Source: Ralstonia sp. RRA (GTDB lineage Bacteria; Pseudomonadota; Gammaproteobacteria; Burkholderiales; Burkholderiaceae). Taken from it: a stretch of DNA of 64,000 nt. Below are positions 8,828-17,710 of this stretch, one piece after another. A program made the position numbers and the translations under genes. Position 1 is the stretch's first letter, and each line of letters opens with the position of its first letter. The notes under the pieces are model-generated. The model did no database searches. It was not told the DNA's origin and saw only the letters and a list, made by a program, of their open reading frames with translations. The DNA lies in contig NZ_CP146091.1 in NCBI RefSeq assembly GCF_037023145.1, positions 992,001-1,056,000 on the forward strand. Direction: 5' to 3'.

Positions 8828-9977
8828 ACCATTGCATGTGACCATCATCGGCGCGGGACTGGGTGGATTGTGTCTCGCGCAAGGGCTGCGCCGTCGCGGT
8901 ATCGCCTTCGACGTGTTCGAGCGCGATGCCGCCCTGGGTAGCCGTCCGCAGGGCTATCGCATCCGTATCGATGCCGCCGGGCAACGGGCGCTGCAGGACT
9001 GTCTGCCACCGTCGCGCTACACGCTGTTCCGCAAGACCTGCGCGGTGCCGGCGCGCCGCGTGAACCTGTTCGATCCGCATCTGCGTCCGGTGGATGGCCG
9101 TTGGGTCGATTCGTGGCGCGACGACGATGCCGATGAGCCCGCAGACCTGAACGCTCATCGCCAGACGCTGCGCGAGGTGTTGTTCGACGGAATCGGCAAG
9201 TGGGTGCACTTTGGGCGCGGGCATGTCCGTCACCGGTCGTGCGAAGACGGGCGCATCGAAGTGACATTCGACGATGGTTCGCCGCGCATGACTGACGTGC
9301 TGGTCGGCGCCGATGGCGTGCACTCCGGCGTGCGGGCACAGCGGCTGCCGGGGACCGAACCCGCATTGACGGATGCCTCCGTTGTTTACGGCAAGACGTA
9401 TCTGACGCCTGCCGCGCTGGCACGTATCGACGATCAGTTGCCGGGAAATACGACGATCGTCTTTGGCGATGGGCTGGCCGTCATCATCGATGCGATGCGT
9501 TTTGCGATGTCGCCCGCGCAACTCCAGTCTGGGCTGAGCGAAGTGGAGCCGTATCTGTACTGGGCCGTGATCGCACAGAATCACCGGCTGGGTGCGAGTG
9601 GCAACGCCGATGCGAGCGTCGCGGGGCTCTCCCTCGGCTGGGCGCGCGGACTGCGTGCGCTGTTTGCCTATGGGGACGCGGCCTCGACCGTCATGCTGCC
9701 GGTACGCGCCACGCAGTCGTTGGCGCCATGGGCAAGCAGCCGGGTGACCCTGCTTGGCGATGCGATCCACGCGATGAGCCCCGCGGGTGGCCTGGGCGCC
9801 AACACCGCGCTGACCGACGCGGCCAATCTGGCGGCATGGCTGGGCGAGGTGCGGCAGGGGCGCGTGGGGCTCGATGCGGCGATTGCCGGTTACGAAGGAG
9901 TGCTGCGGGAGACGACTGCCCGTGCGATCGACGCGTCGCGAAAAGGCACGGATGTGCTGCTCGGGGCGTTGGCTTGA
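8820..9977 (+). CDS. FAD-dependent monooxygenase (class A flavoprotein hydroxylase)
   Basis: A 385-residue enzyme. The Rossmann motif IIGAGLGGLCLAQGLRRRG lies at residues 8-26. VGADGVHSGVR near 160 is the DG motif and LLGDAIHAMSPAGGLGANTA near 307 is the GD motif, all marks of NAD(P)H-dependent aromatic or related hydroxylases. The start at 8820 overlaps the previous gene. The substrate cannot be read from sequence. The divergent AraC regulator is the likely controller. Confidence 0.92.
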   Translation: MSEPLHVTIIGAGLGGLCLAQGLRRRGIAFDVFERDAALGSRPQGYRIRIDAAGQRALQDCLPPSRYTLFRKTCAVPARRVNLFDPHLRPVDGRWVDSWRDDDADEPADLNAHRQTLREVLFDGIGKWVHFGRGHVRHRSCEDGRIEVTFDDGSPRMTDVLVGADGVHSGVRAQRLPGTEPALTDASVVYGKTYLTPAALARIDDQLPGNTTIVFGDGLAVIIDAMRFAMSPAQLQSGLSEVEPYLYWAVIAQNHRLGASGNADASVAGLSLGWARGLRALFAYGDAASTVMLPVRATQSLAPWASSRVTLLGDAIHAMSPAGGLGANTALTDAANLAAWLGEVRQGRVGLDAAIAGYEGVLRETTARAIDASRKGTDVLLGALA

Positions 9978-10320
9978 CGGGGGAGGGAGAAAAGAGACTG
10001 GCGGAAGCGGTGAGAGTCTCCCGCATGGCGGCTAAATCGCTGTAAATTCAACAGCTTAGTGCGACTGCATGGGGCGATTTTGGCACACCTGTTTGGCACA
10101 CGCAACCAGAGCGGACCGGCTACCCGTGGAGGTTACCAGAGTGCCTCGAATGCGCGCCCAGACTCGCGGCAAAGAACACAATCATCGTCGATGCAAATAG
10201 CTGGCGTACCGGAGTCCAGGAAGGAAAACGCGAGGCAAGCGGTCCTTGGGTTGTCGGGGTAAAGAAACCGTCAAGCTTGCCGTAGGACTGCTTGATGCCC
10301 ACAAGTTCGAGAGGGCGACA
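9978..10320. other. Gene-free stretch, probable left boundary of the accessory region
   Basis: No convincing gene is seen in these 340 bases. A short direct repeat GGCACAC occurs twice (10082 and 10095), separated by six bases. Gene types change from core to unknown here. No tRNA or attachment site could be identified. Confidence 0.4.
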
Positions 10321-10671
10321 ATGAGGCTGCTGTGCGCGTTGTATGAGCGATGGTGTGAGCTGTCGGCACTGACCAAGTTCAAGCTGACTGTCATGGGGAT
10401 AGGGCTTCTTATAGGGCTGCCGACAAGCGCGATGGGGCTGGTATGGCATGAAATGCGCGTAGCACTGCAGGTGAGCAATTGTTCGGACGACCTCACCAAA
10501 CCTATGCTGGATGCTCTTCTGCAGGCTGATGGGGATGCTGTCCTGCGCGCCACCGGTGCCCAAAAGATTGAGCAGTCCAGGGAGTGCGCTGCCGGTGCCC
10601 TTCAGCATCCCAAAGGAACGGTAGCCTTTCTGTTGGACGAACACCGGCGACTTGCCAACGCCGCGCACTAG
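10321..10671 (+). CDS. Unknown small membrane-anchored protein
   Basis: A 116-residue protein from the ATG at 10321. An N-terminal membrane segment spans about 20-42 (FKLTVMGIGLLIGLPTSAMGLVW), followed by a soluble region with three Cys. An earlier in-frame start exists 75 bases upstream but would add a poor N-terminus. No family is recognised. It lies 76 bases before the next unknown gene on the same strand. Confidence 0.6.
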   Translation: MRLLCALYERWCELSALTKFKLTVMGIGLLIGLPTSAMGLVWHEMRVALQVSNCSDDLTKPMLDALLQADGDAVLRATGAQKIEQSRECAAGALQHPKGTVAFLLDEHRRLANAAH

Positions 10672-10747
10672 CATTGCGTACCCCCTGAGGCTTTGGTCGG
10701 GGGAGCCAATCCGCAATGCGGGCTTTTATCCGCGAAAGGGCATCACG

Positions 10748-11428
10748 ATGGAATTCAATTTCAAGGGCCTACACCCTGCCTTTCTTGAGGCGGTCAACCG
10801 GCACGAGCCGTCCATTGCCTTTGGACTTACGGAAGGCAGAGGCAAGTTTGTCTTCCTGCTGTTCATGACGACAGACTCGGTGGGGCGCATCGTGTGGGGT
10901 GCGCTTGAGCTGTTCATACTCCTCGCCGGCACCCAGAAGATGCTGAGGTTCAAGCTGCTGGGGAACCACAAAATCGCCGGCGATTTCAAGGTCCGCTTGA
11001 CCGAAGACGACGAGCAGGCCATTCGCGCTGAACTCGGTCTCAGCCATGCTGCGGGCGGGCCAGCCTTTGTCCTTCACGACTTCCTGAACAAGCTGAACGG
11101 AATTATTCCGGCGTCCATCCCGCTCGAAGCCAAAATTGCCATAATCAAGGACGAGAAACAGGCGATTGAGGCTCACTGCAAAACGTACCTCGACGATGCC
11201 AGCAAGGTCTATCTCCTTGCTGCACGGCCATTGCCGGAAGGCAAGCGGCCACGCGAGGAAACGCTGCGCAAACTCTACATGCTCAATGCGGAGTCGGCAG
11301 TCATTGCTGCGTTGATTCGGAACCTGAAGAGAATACGGTGGACGACTTACTGGACGGCGACGGAGCCTACGACGGATAGGTTTGCCGAAATCTTCACCAA
11401 GGTTGCAGGTGTCGAAGCCAAGTCGTAA
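10748..11428 (+). CDS. Unknown protein of 226 residues
   Basis: Translation from ATG 10748 with an AAGGGCATC site gives a mainly soluble, mixed alpha/beta protein. A moderately hydrophobic helix lies at about 48-70 (VGRIVWGALELFILLAG). The rest is charged (KVRLTEDDEQAIRAELG; KRPREETLRKLYMLNAE). No domain is recognised. A tandem hairpin array begins about 155 bases after its stop. Confidence 0.7.
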   Translation: MEFNFKGLHPAFLEAVNRHEPSIAFGLTEGRGKFVFLLFMTTDSVGRIVWGALELFILLAGTQKMLRFKLLGNHKIAGDFKVRLTEDDEQAIRAELGLSHAAGGPAFVLHDFLNKLNGIIPASIPLEAKIAIIKDEKQAIEAHCKTYLDDASKVYLLAARPLPEGKRPREETLRKLYMLNAESAVIAALIRNLKRIRWTTYWTATEPTTDRFAEIFTKVAGVEAKS

Positions 11429-11583
11429 TGGGCTGTTCGCCAGTGCTTGCGCTGCCTGTAGGGTTCCGGCCAAGCGAAGTGAACTGAGCGCAGGAAATGG
11501 AAGAGGAGAGGGCGATACCGACTACTGCCGTTTTCGCTTGCTCCTGCGAAGGGCTGGCCTTTCGGCCTTTTCGTCGGTATCGA

Positions 11584-12010
11584 GGTACCCGCTGACGCGG
11601 GTGCTTGAGCAATCCCCGCTGACGCAGGGGAGGTACTGCAACCGCCTATTCGGCGGCTAACCAGGTATCTACAACAGCCAAGCTTGCTCTTCGAGCTATC
11701 CCTGCTGACGCAGGGGAGGTACAGCATCCACCCATTCGGTGGATAACGAGCGCTTGCACAACAGCCAAGCCTGCTCTTCGAGCTATCCCTGCTGACGCAG
11801 GGGAGGTACAGCATCCACCCATTCGGTGGATAACGAGGCCTGCACAACAGCCAAGCCTGCTCTTCGAGCTATCCCTGCTGACGCAGGGGAGGTACAGCAT
11901 CCACCCATTCGGTGGATAACGAGGCCTGTACAACAGCCAAGCTTGCTCTTCGAGCTATCCCTGCTGACGCAGGGAAGGTGCCGCAACCGCCTATTCGGCG
12001 GATAATCCGT
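11584..12010. repeat. Tandem array of five 86-87 bp units, each with two hairpins
   Basis: Units begin near 11612, 11698, 11785, 11871 and 11957, with periods of 86, 87, 86 and 86. A partial unit precedes them at 11586. Each holds hairpin 1, CCCTGC-TGAC-GCAGGG, and hairpin 2, ATCCACC-CATTC-GGTGGAT. A third short stem is GCTC-TTC-GAGC. Units 1 and 5 carry CCGCC-TATT-CGGCGG in hairpin 2, which keeps pairing by matched changes. The middle units are almost identical throughout, so there are no variable spacers. Confidence 0.95.
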
Positions 12011-12353
12011 TAGATAATCCTCGATGCCGATTAATCGATTTCGAGTGGTCATTGCTAACGTGTTTGCAGTGTAGCGAGGAGAAATGCTAATTGCAATACC
12101 TTTTTGATGCCTCAAATGAATTCAAATGCCGACAAATGTAAATCGACTGAATAAAATCGCTTCTATTTAGTGATTATCGGATGGGCGCCAAATTGACGTC
12201 CCCCGGTGCAATTTGTCCGGCTTCACGCTGGCCGCCGCACTCGATACTGGGCGAACACGTCAAGCGCATCGTACAAGCAACCAGCTGGCGGCGGCAGGCC
12301 AGAGCGGTTCCCCCGGGCTCCCGCGTGTCGCGCTGGAGCGACGCTGGCCCGAT

Positions 12354-12685
12354 TCAGTAAGGATAAGGGAAAATTTCTGCGCAGAAAATTGTCTCGACCC
12401 TGTGCAGCGCCTGCGGACCGGTCGAGAGGTCTGCGGGGCATGCAAGACCCTGGTTCCCTGGTCTTGTCTGTCTTGTGCCGATGCCCAACAAGGCGCGTGT
12501 TCGTAAGAACTAGCAGAAATTTCCGCGCAGAAATTTCTGCACGTGTCGGCGGCGCGGCGCTATCGACACACGCTTCGCAAGCAGCGTGTAGCCCCTCGTC
12601 AGCGCACGCTGAGCGTCTGATGGTGGAACGCGGTACGTCTCCGTAAAAATTAGCGGAAATTTCTGCGCAGAAAATTCCTCGCGCT
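12354..12685. repeat. Three interspersed copies of an 18-bp palindrome
   Basis: Copies of the palindrome AATTTCTGCGCAGAAATT, or one- to two-base variants, centre near 12379, 12528 and 12664, about 140-150 bases apart. Each is preceded by a similar short stretch (GTAAGGATAAGG, GTAAGAACTAGC, GTAAAAATTAGC). No gene is supported in the surrounding 12011-12825 stretch, so this is a non-coding repeat cluster of unknown role. Confidence 0.85.
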
Positions 12686-12825
12686 GCGAACTCTCGATTT
12701 TAATGATGCCGGGTCCGCAACGCCCGCTAGTCTCCACCTATCTTCCATCGGCCATGTCCTCCGCGACGCAACCCGCCTGTCGCTATACAAGTTGCGCCAA
12801 TGTCGGCGCGTCTCATGAGGACAAA

Positions 12826-13464
12826 ATGAACGATATCGATATTGAAAACAGCGTGCTTGCGTTGCTGGTGGGCTCGTCGCGTCTGATGCGACCGCACGAG
12901 GTGCGCGCGGCCACAGAGAACTATCTCGGGCCGGGGCGGTCGCTGGACGGCTGGTTTCTGTGCGGCGACGCATCTGCAGCCATGGTTGATGCACTGGTTG
13001 CTGCGGGAGGACCTGTTCCCGTCCGATTGACCGGATTCTGCGCTCCGAACGGCGGCAACTATGTCACGATTACACATCAGATGGGCGCGGCACAGCATCG
13101 ATTCTTGCTGCCGCTCTATGAGCCGCCGGTCATCGAGTATCTGGGTTCGCTCCAGCGCAAGCCGGTCATTCAGGTGATGCTCGGCCGGCAGGGCGAAAAC
13201 CAGGCTGCCGTAGTCCGCAATGGTGTGGAATGGCCAGACATCATTCCGCTTCTGACAATGTGCCAGACGGACCGCGACGCGACTGCTGACGAGACCTATA
13301 GCGAAGTGCATATGGCAACGGCTGCGGCAAGTCGAGTGGACACCGTTCCAAGCTTGTTGCGCGGAGTGCGAGTTACGGACGTGAGTGTTTCGACGGTGCT
13401 GCCGTATGAGTACTGTCTAGATGCGATTCGCAAGCAGGGCGCTCCGGAGGGGTTTTGGAAATGA
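12826..13464 (+). CDS. Unknown protein of 212 residues
   Basis: Starts at ATG 12826 behind GAGGACAA. It is soluble, with alternating strands and helices (SLDGWFLCGDASAAMVDALV; YVTITHQMGAAQHRFLLPLY) and no signal peptide. No family is recognised. The stop overlaps the next start by 4 bases, so the two form a coupled operon closed by a clear terminator. Confidence 0.7.
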   Translation: MNDIDIENSVLALLVGSSRLMRPHEVRAATENYLGPGRSLDGWFLCGDASAAMVDALVAAGGPVPVRLTGFCAPNGGNYVTITHQMGAAQHRFLLPLYEPPVIEYLGSLQRKPVIQVMLGRQGENQAAVVRNGVEWPDIIPLLTMCQTDRDATADETYSEVHMATAAASRVDTVPSLLRGVRVTDVSVSTVLPYEYCLDAIRKQGAPEGFWK

Positions 13465-13757
13465 CCAACATCTCGGTGGAGCCACTGGCCAACGGCCCCG
13501 GTTGTAGCTACTACCTCGTCTCCGAGGCGGTAGCGGGCGGGCCGCTGGCAGTTGTAGAGGGAGAGAGTCTGGCGGAAGCACAGGCCCTCCTCGATGCGAT
13601 GAGCTGCCTTCTGGGCGTCGCGCCCGGTGTCAGCCTGCATCTGGCACCCGTTGATGTCTTGCCGCAGCAGGTGCCGGTGTTCACGGTGGTGTACCTGCGT
13701 GCCCTACGGGACAGGGCGGCGCGGGAGAGTCAGATGCCAGGTACGACGCGACACTAG
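13461..13757 (+). CDS. Unknown small protein of 98 residues, coupled to the gene before it
   Basis: The ATG at 13461 overlaps the preceding stop. The product is acidic and compact (CSYYLVSEAVAGGPLAVVEG; AQALLDAMSCLLGVAPG), with no signal peptide or membrane segment. No family is recognised. The tight coupling suggests it acts with the 212-residue protein. Confidence 0.65.
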   Translation: MTNISVEPLANGPGCSYYLVSEAVAGGPLAVVEGESLAEAQALLDAMSCLLGVAPGVSLHLAPVDVLPQQVPVFTVVYLRALRDRAARESQMPGTTRH

Positions 13758-13786
13758 GACAGGCAGACAAGACATCTGTTGATTTG

Positions 13787-13826
13787 GCGGTGACCTATCC
13801 CTTTGGGGTGGGTCACCGCTTTTCTT
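13787..13826 (+). terminator. Rho-independent terminator after the two-gene operon
   Basis: GCGGTGACC (13787-13795) pairs perfectly with GGTCACCGC (13811-13819), followed by TTTTCTT. It lies 30 bases after the operon and between convergent genes. Confidence 0.85.
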
Positions 13827-13874
13827 GCTGCGGGCCTGCCAGCGCGGCTTCAAGGTGTCACGCTGTCGTGGGCC

Positions 13875-14462
13875 TTACTGGAAACCCTCCACCAGCCGAG
13901 GAATTTGCAGCAACGCTTCGCCCTTGAACCGCGACGTGAACTGGGGAGGCTTTTTGTCGACACGGAGGTCGACAGCCGAACCCATGATGCACTCTATCCA
14001 GTCCAGTCCCTTCTTCTGATAGGCCGCCCGGATGCGCTGCACGCTCGGCGCATCCGCACCGAAGCACACCCAGAGGTTGAAATAGGGCTCGTCCCCAAAC
14101 ATGGAGCCCACCTCAAAGTAGAGGCCGAACCGCTTGTACAGCTTGTTGTACTGGTAGGCGGTCACCTTGCTTCGGAGCGGGACAAACAAGTCCTTCAGCT
14201 TGGCGTTGTCGAACCGCAAATTCCACAGCGGCGCAAGCAGCGGGTTGATGAACACCGGGATTTCGCTGGGCTTGAAGGTCCTGGCCATCCGGAGAAACCG
14301 CTGGTGGTCCTGCTTGGCTTGCTCCATTTCAAGTTCGATGGCAGCGATGCCCGCCTGGAGGTGCTCAGGAAACAGTTCCTTGATGGAGACTTCCTCGTCC
14401 TCAACGGGCATCACAAATTTACGATGGTCGGCAAGGTTGATGATGTTGCTGGCGATGTTCAT
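13875..14462 (-). CDS. Unknown protein of 195 residues
   Basis: A soluble protein. A helical N-terminal half (SIKELFPEHLQAGIAAIELE, then KQDHQRFLRMARTF) precedes a mixed domain with YFNLWVCFGADAPSVQRIRA and a basic stretch near residue 170. No family is recognised. It is convergent with the 12.8-13.8 kb operon and has a 730-base gene-poor region upstream. Confidence 0.7.
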   Translation of the reverse strand: MNIASNIINLADHRKFVMPVEDEEVSIKELFPEHLQAGIAAIELEMEQAKQDHQRFLRMARTFKPSEIPVFINPLLAPLWNLRFDNAKLKDLFVPLRSKVTAYQYNKLYKRFGLYFEVGSMFGDEPYFNLWVCFGADAPSVQRIRAAYQKKGLDWIECIMGSAVDLRVDKKPPQFTSRFKGEALLQIPRLVEGFQ

Positions 14463-15193
14463 GTGTCTGTATCTCGTTTTGTTGGTTTTGTCAGCGCCGT
14501 AGCGGCGGCGCCGTGTGTTGTCCTTCCTCGGTCTAGGCGCAAGCCGCCGGGAGGCCTGGCTTCTACCTTATGTACGAGGGGCGGGTTGTCGGTCTTGCGC
14601 GTCTGCGGGGAAGGGGAATGGTTTGTTGAGCGCCAATTTATTGCTGCTTGCTGATTAATTCAACGGGTTTCGCGTATTTATTTCACTAAGTAGAAGCAGT
14701 GCTTTTTATTACCCGGGGCGGGTGACTAAATAGGAGTGCTTCTTTTTTGGGTCGCGTCCAGGCTTGTTGGGTGCGCAAACCGGGAGCTAACTCCATTCTG
14801 GCAGGCGGTCACGCTGCCGCAGGGCTACCTCACGGTTTATGTGTATCTCGCCATATTCCATAGAAATCAATCGCTTATGGGGGGTGTCCTATGAGCGAAG
14901 CCGTGTCCTCTAGGGCCGTGACTCCGGAGTGCCCAAGGCGCGACCAACCGAGCGAGGAGCTAATGAGAAATACTTTTTTCCAGTAATGCGGATGTTCTGG
15001 AAAATAGTGGTTTTTATTATTGCGGTGAGTCGTGAAAATATCTTGATTTATTATTCGGGTGGCGATAAATTTCCGACCCGCTACGAACACTAGTCCGGCA
15101 ATAAGCCCAGAACAGACACCAACAACCAAGACGCTCCGCCCTCTACGGTCACCCGGCAGGGCGGCATAACCGAATCTACATCGAGAGAAAAGA
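14463..15193. other. Gene-poor region with a possible terminator-like hairpin
   Basis: No well supported gene. AGAAGCA near 14694 can pair with TGCTTCT near 14738, followed by TTTTTT. A reverse-strand frame at about 14875-15140 would encode a short protein with one membrane segment (VCSGLIAGLVFVAG), but it lacks an ATG and a ribosome site in the right place. It was not called. Confidence 0.4.
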
Positions 15194-15631
15194 ATGAAGA
15201 CCACGACCATGAAGACAACACAATGGCGCTGCCGTGCGGAGAGCGCGGCTGACGTAGACTTGGCCAAGTGGGCGCTGCGAGGTATCGCCAGCGCCTATGA
15301 GAACGTTCGTCCGTGGCTGCCAGAGGATGATGACGAGGACTCCTTGACACTTCCGGACGCTGGCTTCGTGTTTCGCACCGATAGCGCGCTGACGCTGAAG
15401 ATGGTGCGATGGATACTCTATCAACTCGTCGACTGCCACACCATGTTCGACACGCTTGCGGAGTATTCGGAGTACACGGGCAAGCGCTTCTATATTCTGG
15501 AACCGTCTGAATACTGCGAGCCGCCGCCAAGCGAGGTCATCAAACAGGTCAAGGAGAACCTGACGGCCTACGCGGACTACCTTGAGGCGGTCCATTCTCG
15601 GGCACTTGACTGTATCGAGGCGTTCGAATGA
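15194..15631 (+). CDS. Unknown acidic protein of 145 residues
   Basis: ATG 15194, with a second in-frame ATG at 15209 near an AGAAAAGAATG context. The product is soluble, with an acidic patch (LPEDDDEDSL) and helices (LTLKMVRWILYQLVDCHTMF). Codon use is normal for the window. No family is recognised. It stands alone, followed by about 450 bases without a supported gene. Confidence 0.65.
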   Translation: MKTTTMKTTQWRCRAESAADVDLAKWALRGIASAYENVRPWLPEDDDEDSLTLPDAGFVFRTDSALTLKMVRWILYQLVDCHTMFDTLAEYSEYTGKRFYILEPSEYCEPPPSEVIKQVKENLTAYADYLEAVHSRALDCIEAFE

Positions 15632-16086
15632 CAGCGCTCCGGTGAACGCTGGTAATGACGCCATCGAACGGCTGCAGGCTTCTTCGCCGCATCGGACGTG
15701 GCTGATGGAATTACCTGTTGAGCTGGGACGCCCCCCCGTGCGGAGGGTGTCGGCGATTCATGCCAGTGGGGCGCCACAAGCGGCGCTGTGCAATAGGCAG
15801 CGCCGCTGCGCAATAGGCAGCGGCGTCTTGCCGATGGGGAGGGGCATGCGAGCAGGTTGCTTGACCCGACAGCTCGGCGGCGCGATGCTCGCCTCGCCGG
15901 ATGCAAGAATCTTTGGGGAGCCTCACCGGATTGCTCGGCTCACTCAGTTGGGCGCGGAATCGCCCGGGATTCTGAGGCAGTGGTAGCGCAAAAGCCCAAG
16001 TGGTGCGCTAGTCCCCGACCACCTGGTGCTAAGGGGGTGTTCCGCCTGCCAATATCCAGCCTACAGGGTCCTGATTTCGGGGCCCT
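15632..16086. other. Intergenic stretch with a short tandem repeat
   Basis: No gene is supported. GCAATAGGCAGC occurs twice in tandem near 15790 and 15809, within GC-rich sequence that can fold on itself. A weak hairpin (AGGGTCC with GGGGCCC, about 16065-16086) may end the reverse-strand regulator gene. Confidence 0.4.
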
Positions 16087-16440
16087 TTACTTCTTCCGGC
16101 CGAGCTTCTCGCACATCTCTGTGACCCAGCGCCGAACAAAATCGCGCCCGTCACCGTCCAGCTTTGCCAGCATCTTAGCGATGTCGACGGCCTCATCTGC
16201 GGGCCGGCCAGTCGTTGTCCGCAGCAGTGATTCCAACGGAACCTCGAATACGTCTGCCAGTTGAATCAGGCGCGGCAGCGGCGGCAGAGTTGAGCCGCGC
16301 TCGAAGCGGCTGATTGTTTCCTGCTCGACGCCGAGCATTTCTGCCAGTTGTTCCTGCGTCAGCTCACGGGCCATCCGCTCCCGCGCGATGGCTTTGCCCA
16401 GCCGGTTCGCAACTGCCTGTATCCGAGTCGCTGTCGCCAT
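16087..16440 (-). CDS. XRE-family helix-turn-helix regulator
   Basis: A 117-residue protein from the ATG at 16440. The helix-turn-helix spans about residues 12-65 with LTQEQLAEMLGVEQETISRF and the typical RGSTLPPLPRLIQLADVF. The C-terminal 50 residues are a helical extension for dimer or partner contact. A longer start 54 bases upstream would run through the operator and is less likely. Its own promoter holds a perfect inverted repeat, so it probably represses itself and the divergent lipoprotein genes. Confidence 0.9.
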   Translation of the reverse strand: MATATRIQAVANRLGKAIARERMARELTQEQLAEMLGVEQETISRFERGSTLPPLPRLIQLADVFEVPLESLLRTTTGRPADEAVDIAKMLAKLDGDGRDFVRRWVTEMCEKLGRKK

Positions 16441-16452
16441 TGCCACATCTGT

Positions 16453-16467
16453 TGTCGTGTAACGACA
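16453..16467. promoter_or_regulatory. Probable operator of the XRE regulator
   Basis: TGTCGT-GTA-ACGACA is a perfect 6-bp inverted repeat, 13 bases upstream of the regulator start. A further half-site (AACGACATA) lies near 16499. Site and position fit autoregulation. Confidence 0.7.
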
Positions 16468-16657
16468 TGGAGTGTCTGGCTGGCGCGCAAACAAGTTAAC
16501 GACATAGAATATGGCAAAACAACATTATGTGTATGTTGAGTGGGCCGCGATGCCCGCTCAGTAGGGGAGTCCAAACGATGCGGGCAAAGCTACCGAGCAA
16601 TGCCTGAGCGTCGTTGCGACCCGGCCGGTAACAGGACCATGAGGGGTCAAGACAAAG

Positions 16658-17092
16658 ATGAAGCATCTACTGCTGGCTGCTGTGGTTGCAGCCATGGCCA
16701 CAGGTTGTGTTGCGCCGAATAGCGCCAAGCGGCCTACCACCATGGTGGCTGCGCAGCCCCAGAAGCCGGCCTACCTGCCCCTTCCCAAGGCTGTCGGAGC
16801 CAACAAGAATCAGTGCTTTGTTGGTGAACTAAAGGGCTATGAGGGCATTCTGGTCTACGGCGGAGCCAACACCCAAGGTCAGTTCTACTCGTGCGTCCCC
16901 GGCGCGACTCTCCAGATTCCGGCAGCAGACCCCTATTTCGTCTCGGCCTTCGTGCCGTACCTCTGTGACACGAACAAGCCGGTCACACAGACGCCCGTGT
17001 GGGAAGGAACGCTGCTGCGCGTGACTTGCGTTTACCACGACAACGGCATTCCGCAGTCCATCCAGGGCTCGCGTATCCAGGTGGTTCGCTGA
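16658..17092 (+). CDS. Unknown lipoprotein of 144 residues
   Basis: The N-terminus MKHLLLAAVVAAMATGC is a lipoprotein signal with lipid attachment at Cys 17. The mature part has further Cys (NQCFVGELKGYEGILVYGG; FYSCVPGATL; YLCDTNKP) that may form disulfides. No family is recognised. It begins a series of three exported proteins on the forward strand, 12 bases before the next. Confidence 0.8.
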   Translation: MKHLLLAAVVAAMATGCVAPNSAKRPTTMVAAQPQKPAYLPLPKAVGANKNQCFVGELKGYEGILVYGGANTQGQFYSCVPGATLQIPAADPYFVSAFVPYLCDTNKPVTQTPVWEGTLLRVTCVYHDNGIPQSIQGSRIQVVR

Positions 17093-17104
17093 CGGGGCAC
17101 GGAG

Positions 17105-17677
17105 ATGAAGAAACGCTGGCTTCTTCTATTGAGCTTGCCGAGCCTCTGCTCGAACGCATTCGCGGCGGCAGCCCTGGCTGGCGCTGACACCCCGGAGGGG
17201 ATTGCCTACTACTTCGTTGGTGGCCAGCCCACTGTTGCCAAAGCTCGCGAATTGGCTTTGCGTGAGTGCCGCAGCGGCAGCGGCGCAAAGGGAACGTGCT
17301 CCATCGCGGGAGCCACCGAGGGACCGAGATACTGGGCCGTGTTCCACGCGAGCAACGGTTCCGTTGGGCTGGCTTGGAATCGTGACCGGCAGAAAGCCAT
17401 CGACGAAGCGCATGCCCAATGTGGCCAACGTGGAGAGTGTCCAGACGAGGCCGCCCACGTATGGTTCGACGAAGGTCAAGCAAAAAAGGTTGCCGCAGCG
17501 CCAGCGGCCTCTGGCAATTGTCGACCGCCTACCGGCAAGGTTTTGCGGTCCGAAACGTACTGCGAGAACGGCGATTGCTCGAGGCGATTTGAGAATGGCT
17601 GCGTTGTCCACTTTCAAGCCGCCTACTGCTATGACCCGCTCGAACAGAAGTTCGTGTGGAAACCCGACGGTTGCTGA
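17105..17677 (+). CDS. Exported DUF4189-like protein
   Basis: A 190-residue precursor with a signal peptide (about 1-21). Residues 30-120 resemble DUF4189: repeated ARELALRECR and AIDEAHAQCG segments with paired Cys, and WAVFHASNGSVGLAWN between them. The C-terminal part is Cys-rich (CRPPTGKV, YCENGDC, GCVVHF, YCYDP). Known DUF4189 proteins are small exported proteins, some acting as inhibitors. Function here is unknown. Confidence 0.75.
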   Translation: MKKRWLLLLSLPSLCSNAFAAAALAGADTPEGIAYYFVGGQPTVAKARELALRECRSGSGAKGTCSIAGATEGPRYWAVFHASNGSVGLAWNRDRQKAIDEAHAQCGQRGECPDEAAHVWFDEGQAKKVAAAPAASGNCRPPTGKVLRSETYCENGDCSRRFENGCVVHFQAAYCYDPLEQKFVWKPDGC

Positions 17678-17710
17678 GTGAGTGATTCCCTCAACGCAGG
17701 GGCTGCATCC

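Noticed and set aside
10082..10101. Direct repeat GGCACAC as an attachment site
   Set aside because: Only seven bases long, no tRNA and no second copy at a distance. It cannot support an att call.
11584..12010. CRISPR array
   Set aside because: The period is 86-87 bases and the whole unit is conserved, including the parts that would be spacers. No cas gene is in view.
14875..15267. Reverse-strand frame with one membrane segment
   Set aside because: It overlaps the start of the forward 15194 gene, and its first good start codon is not an ATG and has no ribosome site. Left as unresolved.
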